This document shows, one piece after another, positions 28,220-35,776 of a DNA stretch of 64,000 nt. Origin of the DNA: Paenibacillus monticola (GTDB taxonomy: Bacteria > Bacillota > Bacilli > Paenibacillales > Paenibacillaceae); NCBI RefSeq assembly GCF_009664975.1, contig NZ_WJXB01000002.1, positions 310,001-374,000 of the forward strand, read 5' to 3'. A program made the position numbers and the translations under genes. Numbering within the stretch: the first letter of the stretch is position 1; every line of letters begins with the position of its first letter. Below the pieces are notes generated by a model, which had not been told where the DNA came from, did not search any database, and worked only from the letters and a program-made list of their open reading frames with translations.

Positions 28220-28658
28220 CCCGTTTCGATCACCCTACATTTATTTTAAAGAAATAGAGGGATTACTGCTTGATTTCACTTGCTGTTATTTCATTTTCTC
28301 TTCTAAACAAAAATCATCTTTTCAATTTTCCAGCCACCTGTAAAAACGCCGCTATCTCATAGGCTACTTTCTTGTATCTGTATCGAATTCATCCAGAGCG
28401 TCACTTCTCTTTCTGTTTTTCGTAGCATCCAGTATTTATTCAATCCTTTGATCCAACTCCGTAGTAACAGCCTTCAATCTAAAGTACACGTTATTTCTCG
28501 TCTCTAATATGATTTCATTTCTGTGATTGATGTATAACCCCTAAATCGTCAATTTTCCCCATACCTGCGCCACTTATCAAACGACAAAACTTCCCGAAAA
28601 GCACCCCTATACCAATCCCGTATTTTTGCATAAACTAAATAACTGGAGGCGATTGTTA
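28220..28658 (-). pseudogene. Gene-poor AT-rich stretch with a decayed minus-strand reading frame
   Basis: 439 bases without an intact gene. From 28522 down to 28364 one frame reads RNEIILETRNNVYFRLKAVT, then TELDQRIE, a stop, and ILDATKNRKRSDALDEFDTD before another stop. This coding-like composition interrupted by stops suggests a decayed small gene, perhaps phage-derived. The family was not recognised. Otherwise only the upstream region of the next gene is here. Confidence 0.3.
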
Positions 28659-28880
28659 ATGAGATTTGAAACTGATTTACTTGTACGACAGCACACGTCC
28701 TACATGTCTCAGCCAGAGAATGCAGCCGAAGCACGCAAATTTGAAACTCTGGTTGATCATATGTTTCATTATTTTTTCAAGGTGTTGGGAATGACTGAAG
28801 CAGAAGCTAGAGCAGTTATAGATGATTTTGAATCCAGCTTTTCTAAAGTCCCCTATGAAGTTTTTTGCTTAAATAATTAG
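28659..28880 (+). CDS. Hypothetical protein, 73 residues
   Basis: Soluble, acidic, mostly helical small protein (RFETDLLVRQHTSYMSQPEN, then FETLVDHMFHYFFKVLG and TEAEARAVIDDFESSF). I do not recognise it. ATG 28659 has GGAGG nine bases before it, which supports translation. It stands alone, followed by a perfect 14-bp inverted repeat. Confidence 0.6.
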   Translation: MRFETDLLVRQHTSYMSQPENAAEARKFETLVDHMFHYFFKVLGMTEAEARAVIDDFESSFSKVPYEVFCLNN

Positions 28881-28887
28881 ATATTGG

Positions 28888-28932
28888 CTATGGCTACCGA
28901 TGCCAGGTTATTTGGTAGATCGGTAGCCATAG
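28888..28932. repeat. Perfect 14-bp inverted repeat
   Basis: CTATGGCTACCGAT and its exact complement, 17 bases apart, 7 bases after the preceding stop. No T-run follows on either side, so it is a weak terminator candidate. It could be an operator or a mobile-element remnant. Confidence 0.5.
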
Positions 28933-29240
28933 ACTATAAAGACTGTAAATGTTATATATGCCGCCATTTCTTAGAAATGTGAAATAATAACACGCAGTAA
29001 CTTTTTTCAGACTGGATGTGTATCTTGGCTCGTTTTTGATCTCGACTTTGAAGTCCGTATCGCAAACATAACAAGTAACGTCGTGCTCACTGGCCCCCAT
29101 TAAAGCCCCTTCATTGGCGGTTCTAGGCGAACTTCTGGCAATCCATTTCCGCTAAAAATATTCGTATGACCTGAACGAAACGTTATTATTCAAAATGGAT
29201 GAATTTCTGTTATAGTAACTTTACATAGGAGGTGCTATTT

Positions 29241-29702
29241 ATGATAAAAAAAGATGAACAATTTATTGAAGTGGCTATTAAAATGGCTTTAAAGGCTAGA
29301 GAAGAGGGAAATGAACCATTCGGTGCTATCCTGGTAAAAAATAACAAAATTGTAATGTATGGAGAAAATAAAATAAATAGTAATTGTGATCCTACACACC
29401 ATGCTGAAATTGGACTTATACGTACTTTTTGCTCTGAAAACAACATTTTTGATCTTAATGAATATACTTTGTATACCAGCTGTGAACCTTGCGTAATGTG
29501 TACAGGCGCTATGGTATGGTCTAATTTAGGAAAAATAGTCTATAGTGTGTCACATGATCAACTAGCAGAAATTGCAGGCAGTAATATAATGATCTCATGC
29601 AAAGAAGTTATCGAAAAAAGTCCAAATAAGCCAGTCGTAATAGAAAAAGTATTAAATGTCGAAGGGCTAAAAGTATTCGATGGTTACACATTCTCCCATT
29701 AA
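29241..29702 (+). CDS. Cytidine/deoxycytidylate-type deaminase (nucleoside or guanine deaminase)
   Basis: 153-residue zinc deaminase of the CDA fold. The first motif HAE (in DPTHHAEIGLIR, about residue 54) and the second PCVMC (about residue 81, in SCEPCVMCTGAMVW) give the zinc ligands His, Cys, Cys and the catalytic Glu. The family includes guanine deaminase and TadA-like tRNA deaminases. TadA normally has a different N-terminal context, so nucleobase/nucleoside deaminase is more likely. ATG 29241 has GGAGG eight bases upstream. Confidence 0.85.
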   Translation: MIKKDEQFIEVAIKMALKAREEGNEPFGAILVKNNKIVMYGENKINSNCDPTHHAEIGLIRTFCSENNIFDLNEYTLYTSCEPCVMCTGAMVWSNLGKIVYSVSHDQLAEIAGSNIMISCKEVIEKSPNKPVVIEKVLNVEGLKVFDGYTFSH

Positions 29703-29862
29703 ATACTCATCTACTCTTTAACACTACTACGTGTGATGTATGCCGCCTCTGCCCTCTCTCGGGGGCTGGATGGTGCCTCGCTACAACTCCACAAGCAACT
29801 CATAGGACCAAAAGGAAGGACAGCCTGTAGTGTCCGTTTGCATTTGGGTGTCTCCCAAGCAT

Positions 29863-30009
29863 TCAGAGACACATGTTGTACCGTCCGTGTTGGTGGTTGT
29901 CCACATATTCCAGTAGCAAATCTTTGCAGGAGCAACATCTATTCCAGTTGGGGACCTGCGTGGCTGCGATGCGCGCAAACACTTCTTCAATGTTTGATAT
30001 CTCTGTCAT
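29863..30009 (-). CDS. Putative small Cys-rich ORF, 48 residues, in a chain of short ORFs
   Basis: ATG 30009 overlaps the stop of the 20-residue ORF upstream by four bases (ATGA). The product has a CxxC motif (RCCSCKDLLLEYV) and a late Cys (YNMCL). A third short frame starts right after its stop. An alternative frame with CVSECLG also crosses the region, so the true frame is uncertain. It looks like phage- or island-derived zinc-finger-like peptides, possibly decayed. Confidence 0.35.
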   Translation of the reverse strand: MTEISNIEEVFARIAATQVPNWNRCCSCKDLLLEYVDNHQHGRYNMCL

Positions 30010-30068
30010 TCACCGCTGTAGTCTCTCGGTGGCTTAGGGTTATCACAATACTTGCATTTAGGGTGCAT
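30006..30068 (-). CDS. Putative 20-residue ORF with CxxC, start of short-ORF chain
   Basis: ATG 30068 follows GGGAGGG at 8 bases. The peptide MHPKCKYCDNPKPPRDYSGE carries a CxxC motif and then runs into an ATGA overlap with the next ORF. Preceding it, 30188-30096 is a 30-codon frame (ends GGSGQQSYKLQVF) without a ribosome binding site. All may be the remains of one longer gene. Confidence 0.35.
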   Translation of the reverse strand: MHPKCKYCDNPKPPRDYSGE

Positions 30069-30261
30069 CGTTTATCCCTCCCTGGGCCGATGCCCTCAAA
30101 ATACCTGCAGCTTGTATGATTGCTGTCCGCTGCCACCAAAGGGGTCAAGCCCCCCTCGCATTCTTTCTAAAAGTCCCGAGGCTTTCATGTCTTAAGTATA
30201 GTTTTCATTCAGTCCGTCTTAGCTCCTCTTTAGGATCAGTCAATATTCTAATGCATATAAA

Positions 30262-30531
30262 TTAGTCTTTAACATTGCTAGGCTTCTCACTGGGGGGTAT
30301 AAAGTATTTACTAGGAACATGGGGCTTAGATCCAGCAATTTTCATTTCAATTCGGTGGGTAGACTGGAGCAAGGCTCCAAAACCAATAAAAAATAGTCCG
30401 ATGGATAAAGCTCCTATTGCTAAACTTAAAACAGAAAATATAGTTCCGCCGTCCATTCCTATAGGGATACAAAAAATAAGTCCAAGTGCAATTACACAAC
30501 TACCGAAATATTTAAGAATATCATTTATCAT
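30262..30531 (-). CDS. Small membrane protein, 89 residues
   Basis: Two hydrophobic helices (about residues 8-30 and 33-58) and a basic C-terminal tail. Family not recognised. ATG 30531 has GGAGGAAACC immediately upstream. First of a minus-strand group with the 82- and 181-residue secreted proteins, though the order runs away from them. Confidence 0.6.
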   Translation of the reverse strand: MINDILKYFGSCVIALGLIFCIPIGMDGGTIFSVLSLAIGALSIGLFFIGFGALLQSTHRIEMKIAGSKPHVPSKYFIPPSEKPSNVKD

Positions 30532-30578
30532 TGGTTTCCTCCTTCTTGCTTTTCAGTACTTCTATTTAACCTTCTGTA

Positions 30579-30827
30579 TCACAAAAGCATAAGGATTAAT
30601 AATATCTTCCTTACTGTTATAAAGAACTGGACCAGATTGCTTATTCCAACATCAACGCCGCTCCAACTCGAAGTCTCTGGCTTATCAAGTCCGTATTGTT
30701 GAATTAGCCTATCTTTTGTTTCTCTATCAATCACGGCCCCATTATCAGCTTCAACATATCCGGGTTGTATACATAGCAGACATAAGACACACAAAACCAT
30801 GAGTATGGCTAAATATTTTTTCTTCAT
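30579..30827 (-). CDS. Hypothetical secreted or membrane protein, 82 residues
   Basis: Signal-peptide-like N-terminus (residues 1-26, LAILMVLCVLCLLCIQPGYVEA), then a short hydrophilic part, then a C-terminal hydrophobic segment (FFITVRKILLILMLL). A strong AGGAGA precedes ATG 30827. The hydrophobic C-terminus may be a membrane anchor or the sign of a truncated protein. Not recognised. Confidence 0.55.
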   Translation of the reverse strand: MKKKYLAILMVLCVLCLLCIQPGYVEADNGAVIDRETKDRLIQQYGLDKPETSSWSGVDVGISNLVQFFITVRKILLILMLL

Positions 30828-30876
30828 TAGGATTCTCCTGTTTAGTTATTATTAATAACCCCACCATATTAATCTG

Positions 30877-31422
30877 TTATTTGTAGATCCTGTGATCAAG
30901 TAAATAAACATTACGAATACTTCCATCTTCATTAAAAAATGCTGTAAACAAATATGTATTTTCTTTATATTTTTGATCAGCGGTTTTTAGAAATTCATTA
31001 CTCAGCAATTTTTTATCTTCTAAATTATACATATAGTCTAGGGATCCTTCAGGTGTTTCAATCGCGTATTTTTCTCCGAATAACTCTATGATATTTTGTT
31101 TACTCATTCCAACTTCAACTCCTCTTGAAGTCTTATAAAATCCATGAGAGTCTTCACTCAAAGCAAACCCTACTACCTTCTCTTTACTATACATTACTAT
31201 AACTCCATTTTTGTAAATTACAGAGGCTAAATAAGATTCCTCTCCCTCACCAAGAATTTTTTCTACTTCCTTACGTGTCATTCCGTAATGTATCTTTGCG
31301 TTTACATCGTCTACTTTTTGAAATGCAAAATCTTTCTCAGAAAAGGTATCTGGTTTAAATCCAGAACTACATCCCATTAAAGAAATTATCAATATTGTCA
31401 AAATTAATGCTCTTAATCTCAT
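30877..31422 (-). CDS. Lipoprotein with two SmpA/OmlA-like repeats
   Basis: 181 residues. The lipobox LMGC places the lipidated Cys at about residue 18. Two copies of the pattern YGMTRKEVEKILGEGEE and VGMSKQNIIELFGEKYA (about residues 46-63 and 102-118) are the short helix motif of the SmpA/OmlA (BLIP-like) fold. It probably sits on the outer face of the membrane. Function unknown; neighbours are small membrane proteins. Confidence 0.7.
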   Translation of the reverse strand: MRLRALILTILIISLMGCSSGFKPDTFSEKDFAFQKVDDVNAKIHYGMTRKEVEKILGEGEESYLASVIYKNGVIVMYSKEKVVGFALSEDSHGFYKTSRGVEVGMSKQNIIELFGEKYAIETPEGSLDYMYNLEDKKLLSNEFLKTADQKYKENTYLFTAFFNEDGSIRNVYLLDHRIYK

Positions 31423-31559
31423 GCAACCGTCCTACTCCCTATCTGATATGATCCTAAATAAAAGTTGCTTATAATCGTTTAAGTTAACCGAAGAGTTGTT
31501 TACTTTTTGCTTAGCTATTTTTAGGCCGTTTAATATTTCTTCTTCCAAATTCCCTTATC

Positions 31560-31670
31560 TTAAGAACTTACAGAGTTCCCGGAAATATCCCACTCATAAT
31601 GTGCATAATTACCGAGCTGGCTAGGAATGCTTGTAGCCGTAGCTAGTGAGCAAAAATATAACCCCACCAT
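31560..31670 (-). pseudogene. Fragment of a decayed secreted-protein gene, or a 36-residue ORF
   Basis: One frame from ATG 31670 reads MVGLYFCSLATATSIPSQLG and ends WDISGNSVSS before a stop. The composition is that of the C-terminus of a secreted protein, but no ribosome binding site or upstream part is visible, and the terminator of the next gene overlaps its start. Most likely a remnant. Confidence 0.3.
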
Positions 31671-31683
31671 GTTCAGTAGGGTT
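31660..31683 (-). terminator. Terminator after the 50-residue membrane-protein gene
   Basis: AACCCTAC / GTGGGGTT stem of 8 bp with 8-base loop, followed on the minus strand by ATATTTTTG. Confidence 0.6.
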
Positions 31684-31691
31684 AATACAAT

Positions 31692-31844
31692 TTATCTTCC
31701 ACCTGTAAAAGGATTGATCTCATTAGTTAGGTCTCTCCCAGCTTTCTTTTCTTCTGCAGATATACGTTTTCCAACGGCAATATAGGACCACACCATAGGG
31801 CCAGCAACTACAATGATAAATCCGATCACAAAAAGAAATCTCAT
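31692..31844 (-). CDS. Small single-pass membrane protein, 50 residues
   Basis: One N-terminal helix (residues 2-22, LFVIGFIIVVAGPMVW) followed by a basic/polar tail (RISAEEKKAGRDL). ATG 31844 has GGAG at nine bases. Too short for most gene finders. The terminator at 31660-31683 follows. Not recognised. Confidence 0.55.
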   Translation of the reverse strand: MRFLFVIGFIIVVAGPMVWSYIAVGKRISAEEKKAGRDLTNEINPFTGGR

Positions 31845-31972
31845 GATTATCATCTCCATTCTCACCTTCACAATACCATATTTTCCCTTATAAAAAAAGA
31901 GGTGTTACATACTCGCGTCTACATCAAACATATGCTAAGTTCTATTTAGCATATAGAACCGAGGTGCTTGAA

Positions 31973-32062
31973 ATGAAGAAAGCTGTTATATGGACACTCA
32001 TTGCAGTCGTTCTCATTCTCTCTTTTTATTATGTTGGCTTAAGCTTTCTTTGGATGTCTTGA
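31973..32062 (+). CDS. Small single-pass membrane protein, 29 residues
   Basis: MKKAVIWTLIAVVLILSFYY followed by GLSFLWMS: a lone membrane helix. GAGGTG precedes the ATG. An imperfect inverted repeat ATATGCTAA/TTAGCATAT lies upstream (31930-31953) and may be regulatory. Typical of short stress- or sporulation-associated membrane peptides; function unknown. Confidence 0.5.
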   Translation: MKKAVIWTLIAVVLILSFYYVGLSFLWMS

Positions 32063-32181
32063 TGAATAAGCAATCGTACTCTGGGGAACACAAGTGGAAC
32101 CTGTAACTCATTATTTCGTATAATTGATTAACACCACATTAATACTATAATGGTTAAAATCCCCTAAAGGAGCAAACATCA

Positions 32182-32397
32182 ATGAAATGGGTTAGCTTTT
32201 TACTTGTGGCATTATCTGTCCTTAGTTTGGGTGGTCTATTCGGATTTTCTCTCTTTACTGTACTCACAGGCATGGTGGGTGGTTTTATGGCTTCATTTGC
32301 TATTGTTGCTTACCTCCATGCAATAAAGCGCGATTATCCTAATGATGCTCATGAAAATCAGTATATCAAGTATGGTTCAAATTTTTCTAATATGTAA
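32182..32397 (+). CDS. Small membrane protein, 71 residues
   Basis: Two hydrophobic helices (about residues 5-22 and 28-50) and a hydrophilic tail (IKRDYPNDAHENQYIK). AAAGGAG precedes ATG 32182. A weak hairpin AACCCCCG/CGGGTT at 32404-32430 follows. Not recognised. Confidence 0.6.
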   Translation: MKWVSFLLVALSVLSLGGLFGFSLFTVLTGMVGGFMASFAIVAYLHAIKRDYPNDAHENQYIKYGSNFSNM

Positions 32398-32496
32398 AAG
32401 ATAACCCCCGCCATACATATTAACGGGTTCTCTTTTCGGGTGCGAAAACTAAATTGACAATGTAATTGAGACTAAATTCGGATGATATTGATCAAA

Positions 32497-32525
32497 AAAA
32501 AGATAGCGATTTTCGCTGTCTTTTT
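32497..32525. terminator. Strong bidirectional terminator
   Basis: AAAAAGATAGCGA / TCGCTGTCTTTTT arms of 13 bp around a TTT loop, with A- and T-tracts on both sides. It lies directly behind the stop of the RidA-like relic and is probably its old terminator. Confidence 0.85.
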
Positions 32526-32543
32526 GATTGCTACTGTATTATA

Positions 32544-32860
32544 TTACTTACCCTTATATGCTACTGCATCAATTTTAACTTTTAGCCCATTAGGACCGCC
32601 TTCGTATACAAATTCCATGGAAATGGTTCATCTCTGAGCAGTACATCTACCTTAACTACAGAATCCAGAGATAGATTTACCTTCTTTAACCTCTCACTCA
32701 TGTTATTGAGAGAGCCTTCTACTTGCTCTTCTATCGAACCTCCAACATTTCCAACGCAGAACTCAAAAAAATTTATATCACTACATATTTTCAGAACTAA
32801 CGTTCGTAGAATGATTATGGCATATTGGGCATAATTTGTACCAAGATGTCCTACCCAGGC
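32544..32860 (-). pseudogene. RidA (YjgF/YER057c/UK114) family pseudogene
   Basis: Minus-strand frames show RidA homology in two pieces. The first reads VGHLGTNYAQYAII, then VGNVGGSIEEQVEGSLNNMS, then LSLDSVVKVDVLLRD. After CCATGG the frame shifts to GGPNGLKVKIDAVAYKGK and a stop. About 30 codons present in intact RidA proteins (the part with the active-site Arg) are missing at the shift, and no start codon is found upstream. RidA removes reactive enamines/imines. This copy is dead. Confidence 0.6.
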
Positions 32861-33007
32861 CTAATTCTACCTTTATATCTTAGATACTTTTCGTTAATCG
32901 GTTTGTCATATATAATCTCATATGTAGAATGAAATAGCATAAGTATTCGTCCAAGAATGGGCTGAACCATTTAACACGATGAATGATGAAGAGGAGGAGG
33001 ATATAAA

Positions 33008-33226
33008 TTGGAGGAAGTACGAATACAAAACAATGACCGTACCGTTAGTTTTAGGGTCGCGGAAGCAGCGGGTGAATTTATCGTCTTTGATATGTCACTA
33101 ACAAGCCCCACTCGGAATAGAACAACTTATAGTGGAACTAATTTCCAAGACGCTTGGAAGGCTGTAGAATCTATAATTGGAGAAACCGCTATACCTAATG
33201 AATTCAAAAAACATGCAACTTCCTGA
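33008..33226 (+). CDS. Hypothetical protein, 72 residues
   Basis: Small soluble protein, beta-rich in the middle (SFRVAEAAGEFIVFDMSL) with a helical end. TTG start behind a perfect GAGGAGGAGG; terminator follows eight bases after the stop. Not recognised. It is the best-supported translation signal in this gene-poor stretch. Confidence 0.6.
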   Translation: MEEVRIQNNDRTVSFRVAEAAGEFIVFDMSLTSPTRNRTTYSGTNFQDAWKAVESIIGETAIPNEFKKHATS

Positions 33227-33232
33227 ATAACA

Positions 33233-33265
33233 GAAACGGCCCCACGCAAGTAATGGGGCCGTTTC
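33233..33265 (+). terminator. Terminator, 11-bp GC-rich stem
   Basis: GAAACGGCCCC / GGGGCCGTTTC with an 11-base loop, followed by TTTAT. Confidence 0.8.
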
Positions 33266-33486
33266 TTTATGAAGTCACATCTATCACATCTTCTATCCGC
33301 ATCCAATCCCAATCATCATCGTAGTCAGACAAGTTACTCTTATGCGATCGGCTCGAATATCTTCAATTTTAATCTTCCGCTACGTGATCTTTCCCACTTT
33401 GTCCCTGTATATTATTTCAATGGTTTGGCCGATTCAAATGATAAATAGGAGTTTATAATAAACTGTAGTCAGAAAGAGGGTCCGTA

Positions 33487-33894
33487 ATGTATTTAAGTGA
33501 GTTTGCCAACGAATATAGTGAGAATTTTGAAGTATTACGAAATGGTAAAGTAATATCGGTTGCAAAAGGCGTAATGAGCCACAGTAAAGAAAAGAAGATT
33601 ATTCAGCTTTCTCTTGATACGGATGTTTGCACTGGAGATTGGCTAGTGTCTCGTCTATCGAATGAAAGTTTTTATGTCGAGGATGTAATTTCACGTAAAA
33701 ATTTCAATAGTCGTCCATGGTCAAAAGTTGTATATTATTCAACTGAATTAGAACATGAAAGCAAGACGAACCTGCCCTCTTCCGTTCCTCTCTTCCTCAC
33801 GGATGATCAAGACTCTCACATTCGAGCCCAACACGATTCAAATCTAATCAATAATGTTTCCAATGCGGAGATCAAGATTATATATAGAGAATAA
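33487..33894 (+). CDS. Hypothetical protein, 135 residues
   Basis: Soluble, charged protein with no signal or membrane helix. Strands seem to dominate the first half (GKVISVAKGVMSHS, KIIQLSLDTDV). AAAGAGGG precedes ATG 33487. I do not recognise a family. Confidence 0.55.
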   Translation: MYLSEFANEYSENFEVLRNGKVISVAKGVMSHSKEKKIIQLSLDTDVCTGDWLVSRLSNESFYVEDVISRKNFNSRPWSKVVYYSTELEHESKTNLPSSVPLFLTDDQDSHIRAQHDSNLINNVSNAEIKIIYRE

Positions 33895-33984
33895 TATACC
33901 TGTTCAGAAGGAATCGTTTAACGTATTTTCTGAGATTTCACCCTCATGAGACCTTATAACCAATTAAATCTTCTTGAAAGAGCT

Positions 33985-34016
33985 CCCCCTAGAATTTCAT
34001 CGGATTAACTAGGGGG
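33985..34016 (+). terminator. Terminator after the 135-residue gene
   Basis: CCCCCTAG / CTAGGGGG stem of 8 bp with 16-base loop, then TTTT. Confidence 0.65.
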
Positions 34017-34066
34017 TTTTATCCAATGTCTATTCTAGGAGGTAGCCATATTAGATGGTCTAATAC

Positions 34067-34168
34067 TTAAATCAGGAAAGTCTTAGATATGATTACCAAC
34101 AAGATAAATAGAACCAAAATTGCAGTGGGAGATGTAAATCCACCATATCCTCCAGCAAATTCACCCAT
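34067..34168 (-). CDS. YjcZ-like sporulation-associated tiny protein, 33 residues
   Basis: Gly-rich N-terminus (GEFAGGYGGF) followed by one hydrophobic helix, AILVLFILLVIISKTFLI. This is the YjcZ pattern of Bacillus spore-associated peptides. The same C-terminus, LVLFILLVIISKTFLI, recurs at 35777-35923. AGAGGAGG precedes the ATG. The role is unknown; the helix suggests membrane insertion. Confidence 0.65.
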   Translation of the reverse strand: MGEFAGGYGGFTSPTAILVLFILLVIISKTFLI

Positions 34169-34198
34169 TATAATTCCTCCTCTGAAATTGAATAATAA

Positions 34199-34309
34199 TT
34201 AGAATATGCAGGCTTTTAAAATAATAACTAACAAGATATAAAGTACCAAGATTGCTCCTGTCGAAGTAAAAGGACTAATGACTCTATGTTCGTGTCCACA
34301 TTCACTCAT
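34199..34309 (-). CDS. YjcZ-like tiny protein, 36 residues
   Basis: MSECGHEHRVISPFTSTGAI then a helix LVLYILLVIILKACIF. It shares the C-terminal helix of the two other copies but has His and Cys residues in place of the Gly-rich start. AAAGGGGGG precedes the ATG. It lies head-to-tail with the 34067 copy (30 bases between), so they are probably one operon. Confidence 0.6.
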   Translation of the reverse strand: MSECGHEHRVISPFTSTGAILVLYILLVIILKACIF

Positions 34310-34450
34310 TTGTTAACCCCCCTTTGCAATTGAGTACAATTCAAGATATGAGCAAATGCTTACTGTGGATTGGGCAAAGTGGAAAAATTTAACCTCAATG
34401 AATTCTGTCACTAGTAATTGGTTATATTAGTAATAAAGGAGTTGGCTGTT

Positions 34451-34525
34451 ATGTCATGGATAATTATTGTGATTGTCTTGGTTGTAGTTTTCGGATTTTT
34501 CAATAGAGGCAAACGTCGCAGATAA
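34451..34525 (+). CDS. Tiny membrane protein, 24 residues
   Basis: MSWIIIVIVLVVVFGFFNRG plus KRRR: one hydrophobic helix and a basic end. AAAGGAG lies nine bases before the ATG. A hairpin CGTCGCA/TGCGGCG (34514-34532) followed by TTTTTTT overlaps its stop and terminates transcription. Confidence 0.5.
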   Translation: MSWIIIVIVLVVVFGFFNRGKRRR

Positions 34526-34610
34526 TGCGGCGTTTTTTTGCTCGGAGCGATGCTACGCAAATTGGCTTAGTTTGGTGCAGCTTCAATCTTTCTCGTCATT
34601 CTCCCATTCA

Positions 34611-34688
34611 TTATAGGACAGCTTCCCATTGATAGCGTTGGCCTTCAGGTAAATTGTGCTGAATCTGCCTCAATAGATATAGGATCAT
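34611..34688 (-). CDS. Possible 25-residue ORF
   Basis: From ATG 34688, with AAAGGA seven bases upstream, a frame reads MILYLLRQIQHNLPEGQRYQ then WEAVL. The composition is protein-like, and another in-frame ATG lies two codons upstream. No homology is recognised; it may be a remnant. Confidence 0.25.
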   Translation of the reverse strand: MILYLLRQIQHNLPEGQRYQWEAVL

Positions 34689-34753
34689 CGTCATATCCTT
34701 TCGCGACCAGCCCCTGTATAATTGCTATCAACAACTTGCAAGGGGTGTTTAGT

Positions 34754-34846
34754 TTGCGAATCGCTTTCTGGATTATTTTCGCTTTTGTGTCAGTTTTAGT
34801 TGTGTTTGTGGTCGGTGGATTGATCGGGCGTAAGCGGCGAAAATAA
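34754..34846 (+). CDS. Tiny membrane protein, 30 residues
   Basis: Reads MRIAFWIIFAFVSVLVVFVV then GGLIGRKRRK: a hydrophobic helix and a basic C-terminus like the 34451 protein. The TTG start has AAGGGG upstream. The two look like paralogs. Function unknown. Confidence 0.5.
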   Translation: MRIAFWIIFAFVSVLVVFVVGGLIGRKRRK

Positions 34847-34986
34847 GCAATTGGGATTATTTGTGTTTCCAGTTGCTTCTGTCAGCTTCACCGCCCAAAT
34901 ATTATTACTTATAGGCATTCGCCGTGAACGATATAGGTTCTAGTCCATAGACTGTTGTCGAGATATATTATCTGAGGAGGTTATTC

Positions 34987-35280
34987 ATGGATACAAATTA
35001 TCAACAAGTCAGTTGGAGTTGCATGAATAAATACGTTGGAATAATGACGACTGATGGTCAAGCACATGATGGATTTATCGCTCACGTAGATCAGGATTAT
35101 GTTAGCCTTGCTATCCCTACAAATGAAATGATGGGTCACATGAATGGAATGCCCGCACAAAATTCTACTTATCGACAATTTGGGTTTCATCCAGGGTTTT
35201 TCCCAAGACGTCGCTTTATCCAGAGACGTATACCTTTTGGCGGTATAGCTGCTTTGTATTTGCTTCCATTTTTCATTTGA
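34987..35280 (+). CDS. Hypothetical protein with YjcZ-region neighbours, 97 residues
   Basis: 97 residues with a polar first half (KYVGIMTTDGQAHDGFIAHV) and a basic, aromatic C-terminal tail (FHPGFFPRRRFIQRR then GIAALYLLPFFI). It could bind spore coat or nucleic acid, but nothing proves this. GAGGAGG precedes ATG 34987. Terminator follows at 35290. Confidence 0.6.
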   Translation: MDTNYQQVSWSCMNKYVGIMTTDGQAHDGFIAHVDQDYVSLAIPTNEMMGHMNGMPAQNSTYRQFGFHPGFFPRRRFIQRRIPFGGIAALYLLPFFI

Positions 35281-35289
35281 GGATTAGGG

Positions 35290-35313
35290 GAGGATATGCT
35301 TGTGCATATCCTC
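35290..35313 (+). terminator. Terminator after the 97-residue gene
   Basis: GAGGATATGC / GCATATCCTC perfect 10-bp stem, 4-base loop, then TTTCTTTTTTT. Confidence 0.9.
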
Positions 35314-35337
35314 TTTCTTTTTTTATGGGCATACAAA

Positions 35338-35363
35338 AGGCCACTCTCTATTAGCAGTGACCT
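35338..35363 (-). terminator. Terminator after the 72-residue gene
   Basis: AGGTCACT / AGTGGCCT stem with a wobble, followed on the minus strand by TTTTG. Confidence 0.55.
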
Positions 35364-35398
35364 ACGTATTAAACTTATGTATTTAGTTGTTGGGTTGT

Positions 35399-35617
35399 TT
35401 ATGCTTCTTGTTTCATCAAGTCGGCCCAGGCTCCAAGGATATGCTCCTCACCATCTTTGATGCTGAAACATTCCTTCATAGACACCTGGAACGGGCCTTC
35501 TTCCCCCCAGCATTGAATGATTGCATAATACGTCTTGGTGTCATTCGAAATGACTCCTCCCACATACTGTAGCCCGTTAATATCCCCATGTTTGATCATT
35601 TTCCTTATCAACATCAT
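35399..35617 (-). CDS. Hypothetical protein, about 72 residues
   Basis: Soluble alpha/beta protein (IKHGDINGLQYVGGVISNDT, then QVSMKECFSIKDGEEHI). The start lies in GAGGAGGGGATGATG; the first ATG is adjacent to the ribosome site, so the second (35614) or an inner codon is more likely used. Not recognised. Confidence 0.55.
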   Translation of the reverse strand: MMLIRKMIKHGDINGLQYVGGVISNDTKTYYAIIQCWGEEGPFQVSMKECFSIKDGEEHILGAWADLMKQEA

Positions 35618-35717
35618 CCCCTCCTCACACCATAATTCGGCATTTGGAATAAAAACCCTTTAATTGAAAAAAATCAATTTCAACAGCAATATCCGTTCGT
35701 TCGCAAACCAACAAAAT

Positions 35718-35741
35718 ATCCGCCAGATTTTGCTGACGGAT
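35718..35741 (-). terminator. Terminator of the YjcZ-like gene at 35.8 kb
   Basis: ATCCGTCAG / CTGGCGGAT arms with one mismatch and a 6-base loop, then ATTTTG on the minus strand. Confidence 0.55.
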
Positions 35742-35776
35742 GATTACAATAGGTTCGGCCTTTGTAGTTTAGAAAA

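Noticed and set aside
28894..29100. Minus-strand frame of 68 residues with CYVC
   Set aside because: No ribosome binding site, it crosses the perfect 14-bp inverted repeat, and the composition after residue 40 is not protein-like. Might be a relic.
32482..32637. Plus-strand ORF of 51 residues with a signal-peptide-like start
   Set aside because: Its first codons are the A/T-rich arms of a strong bidirectional terminator and the rest is antisense to the RidA relic, so it is probably coincidental.
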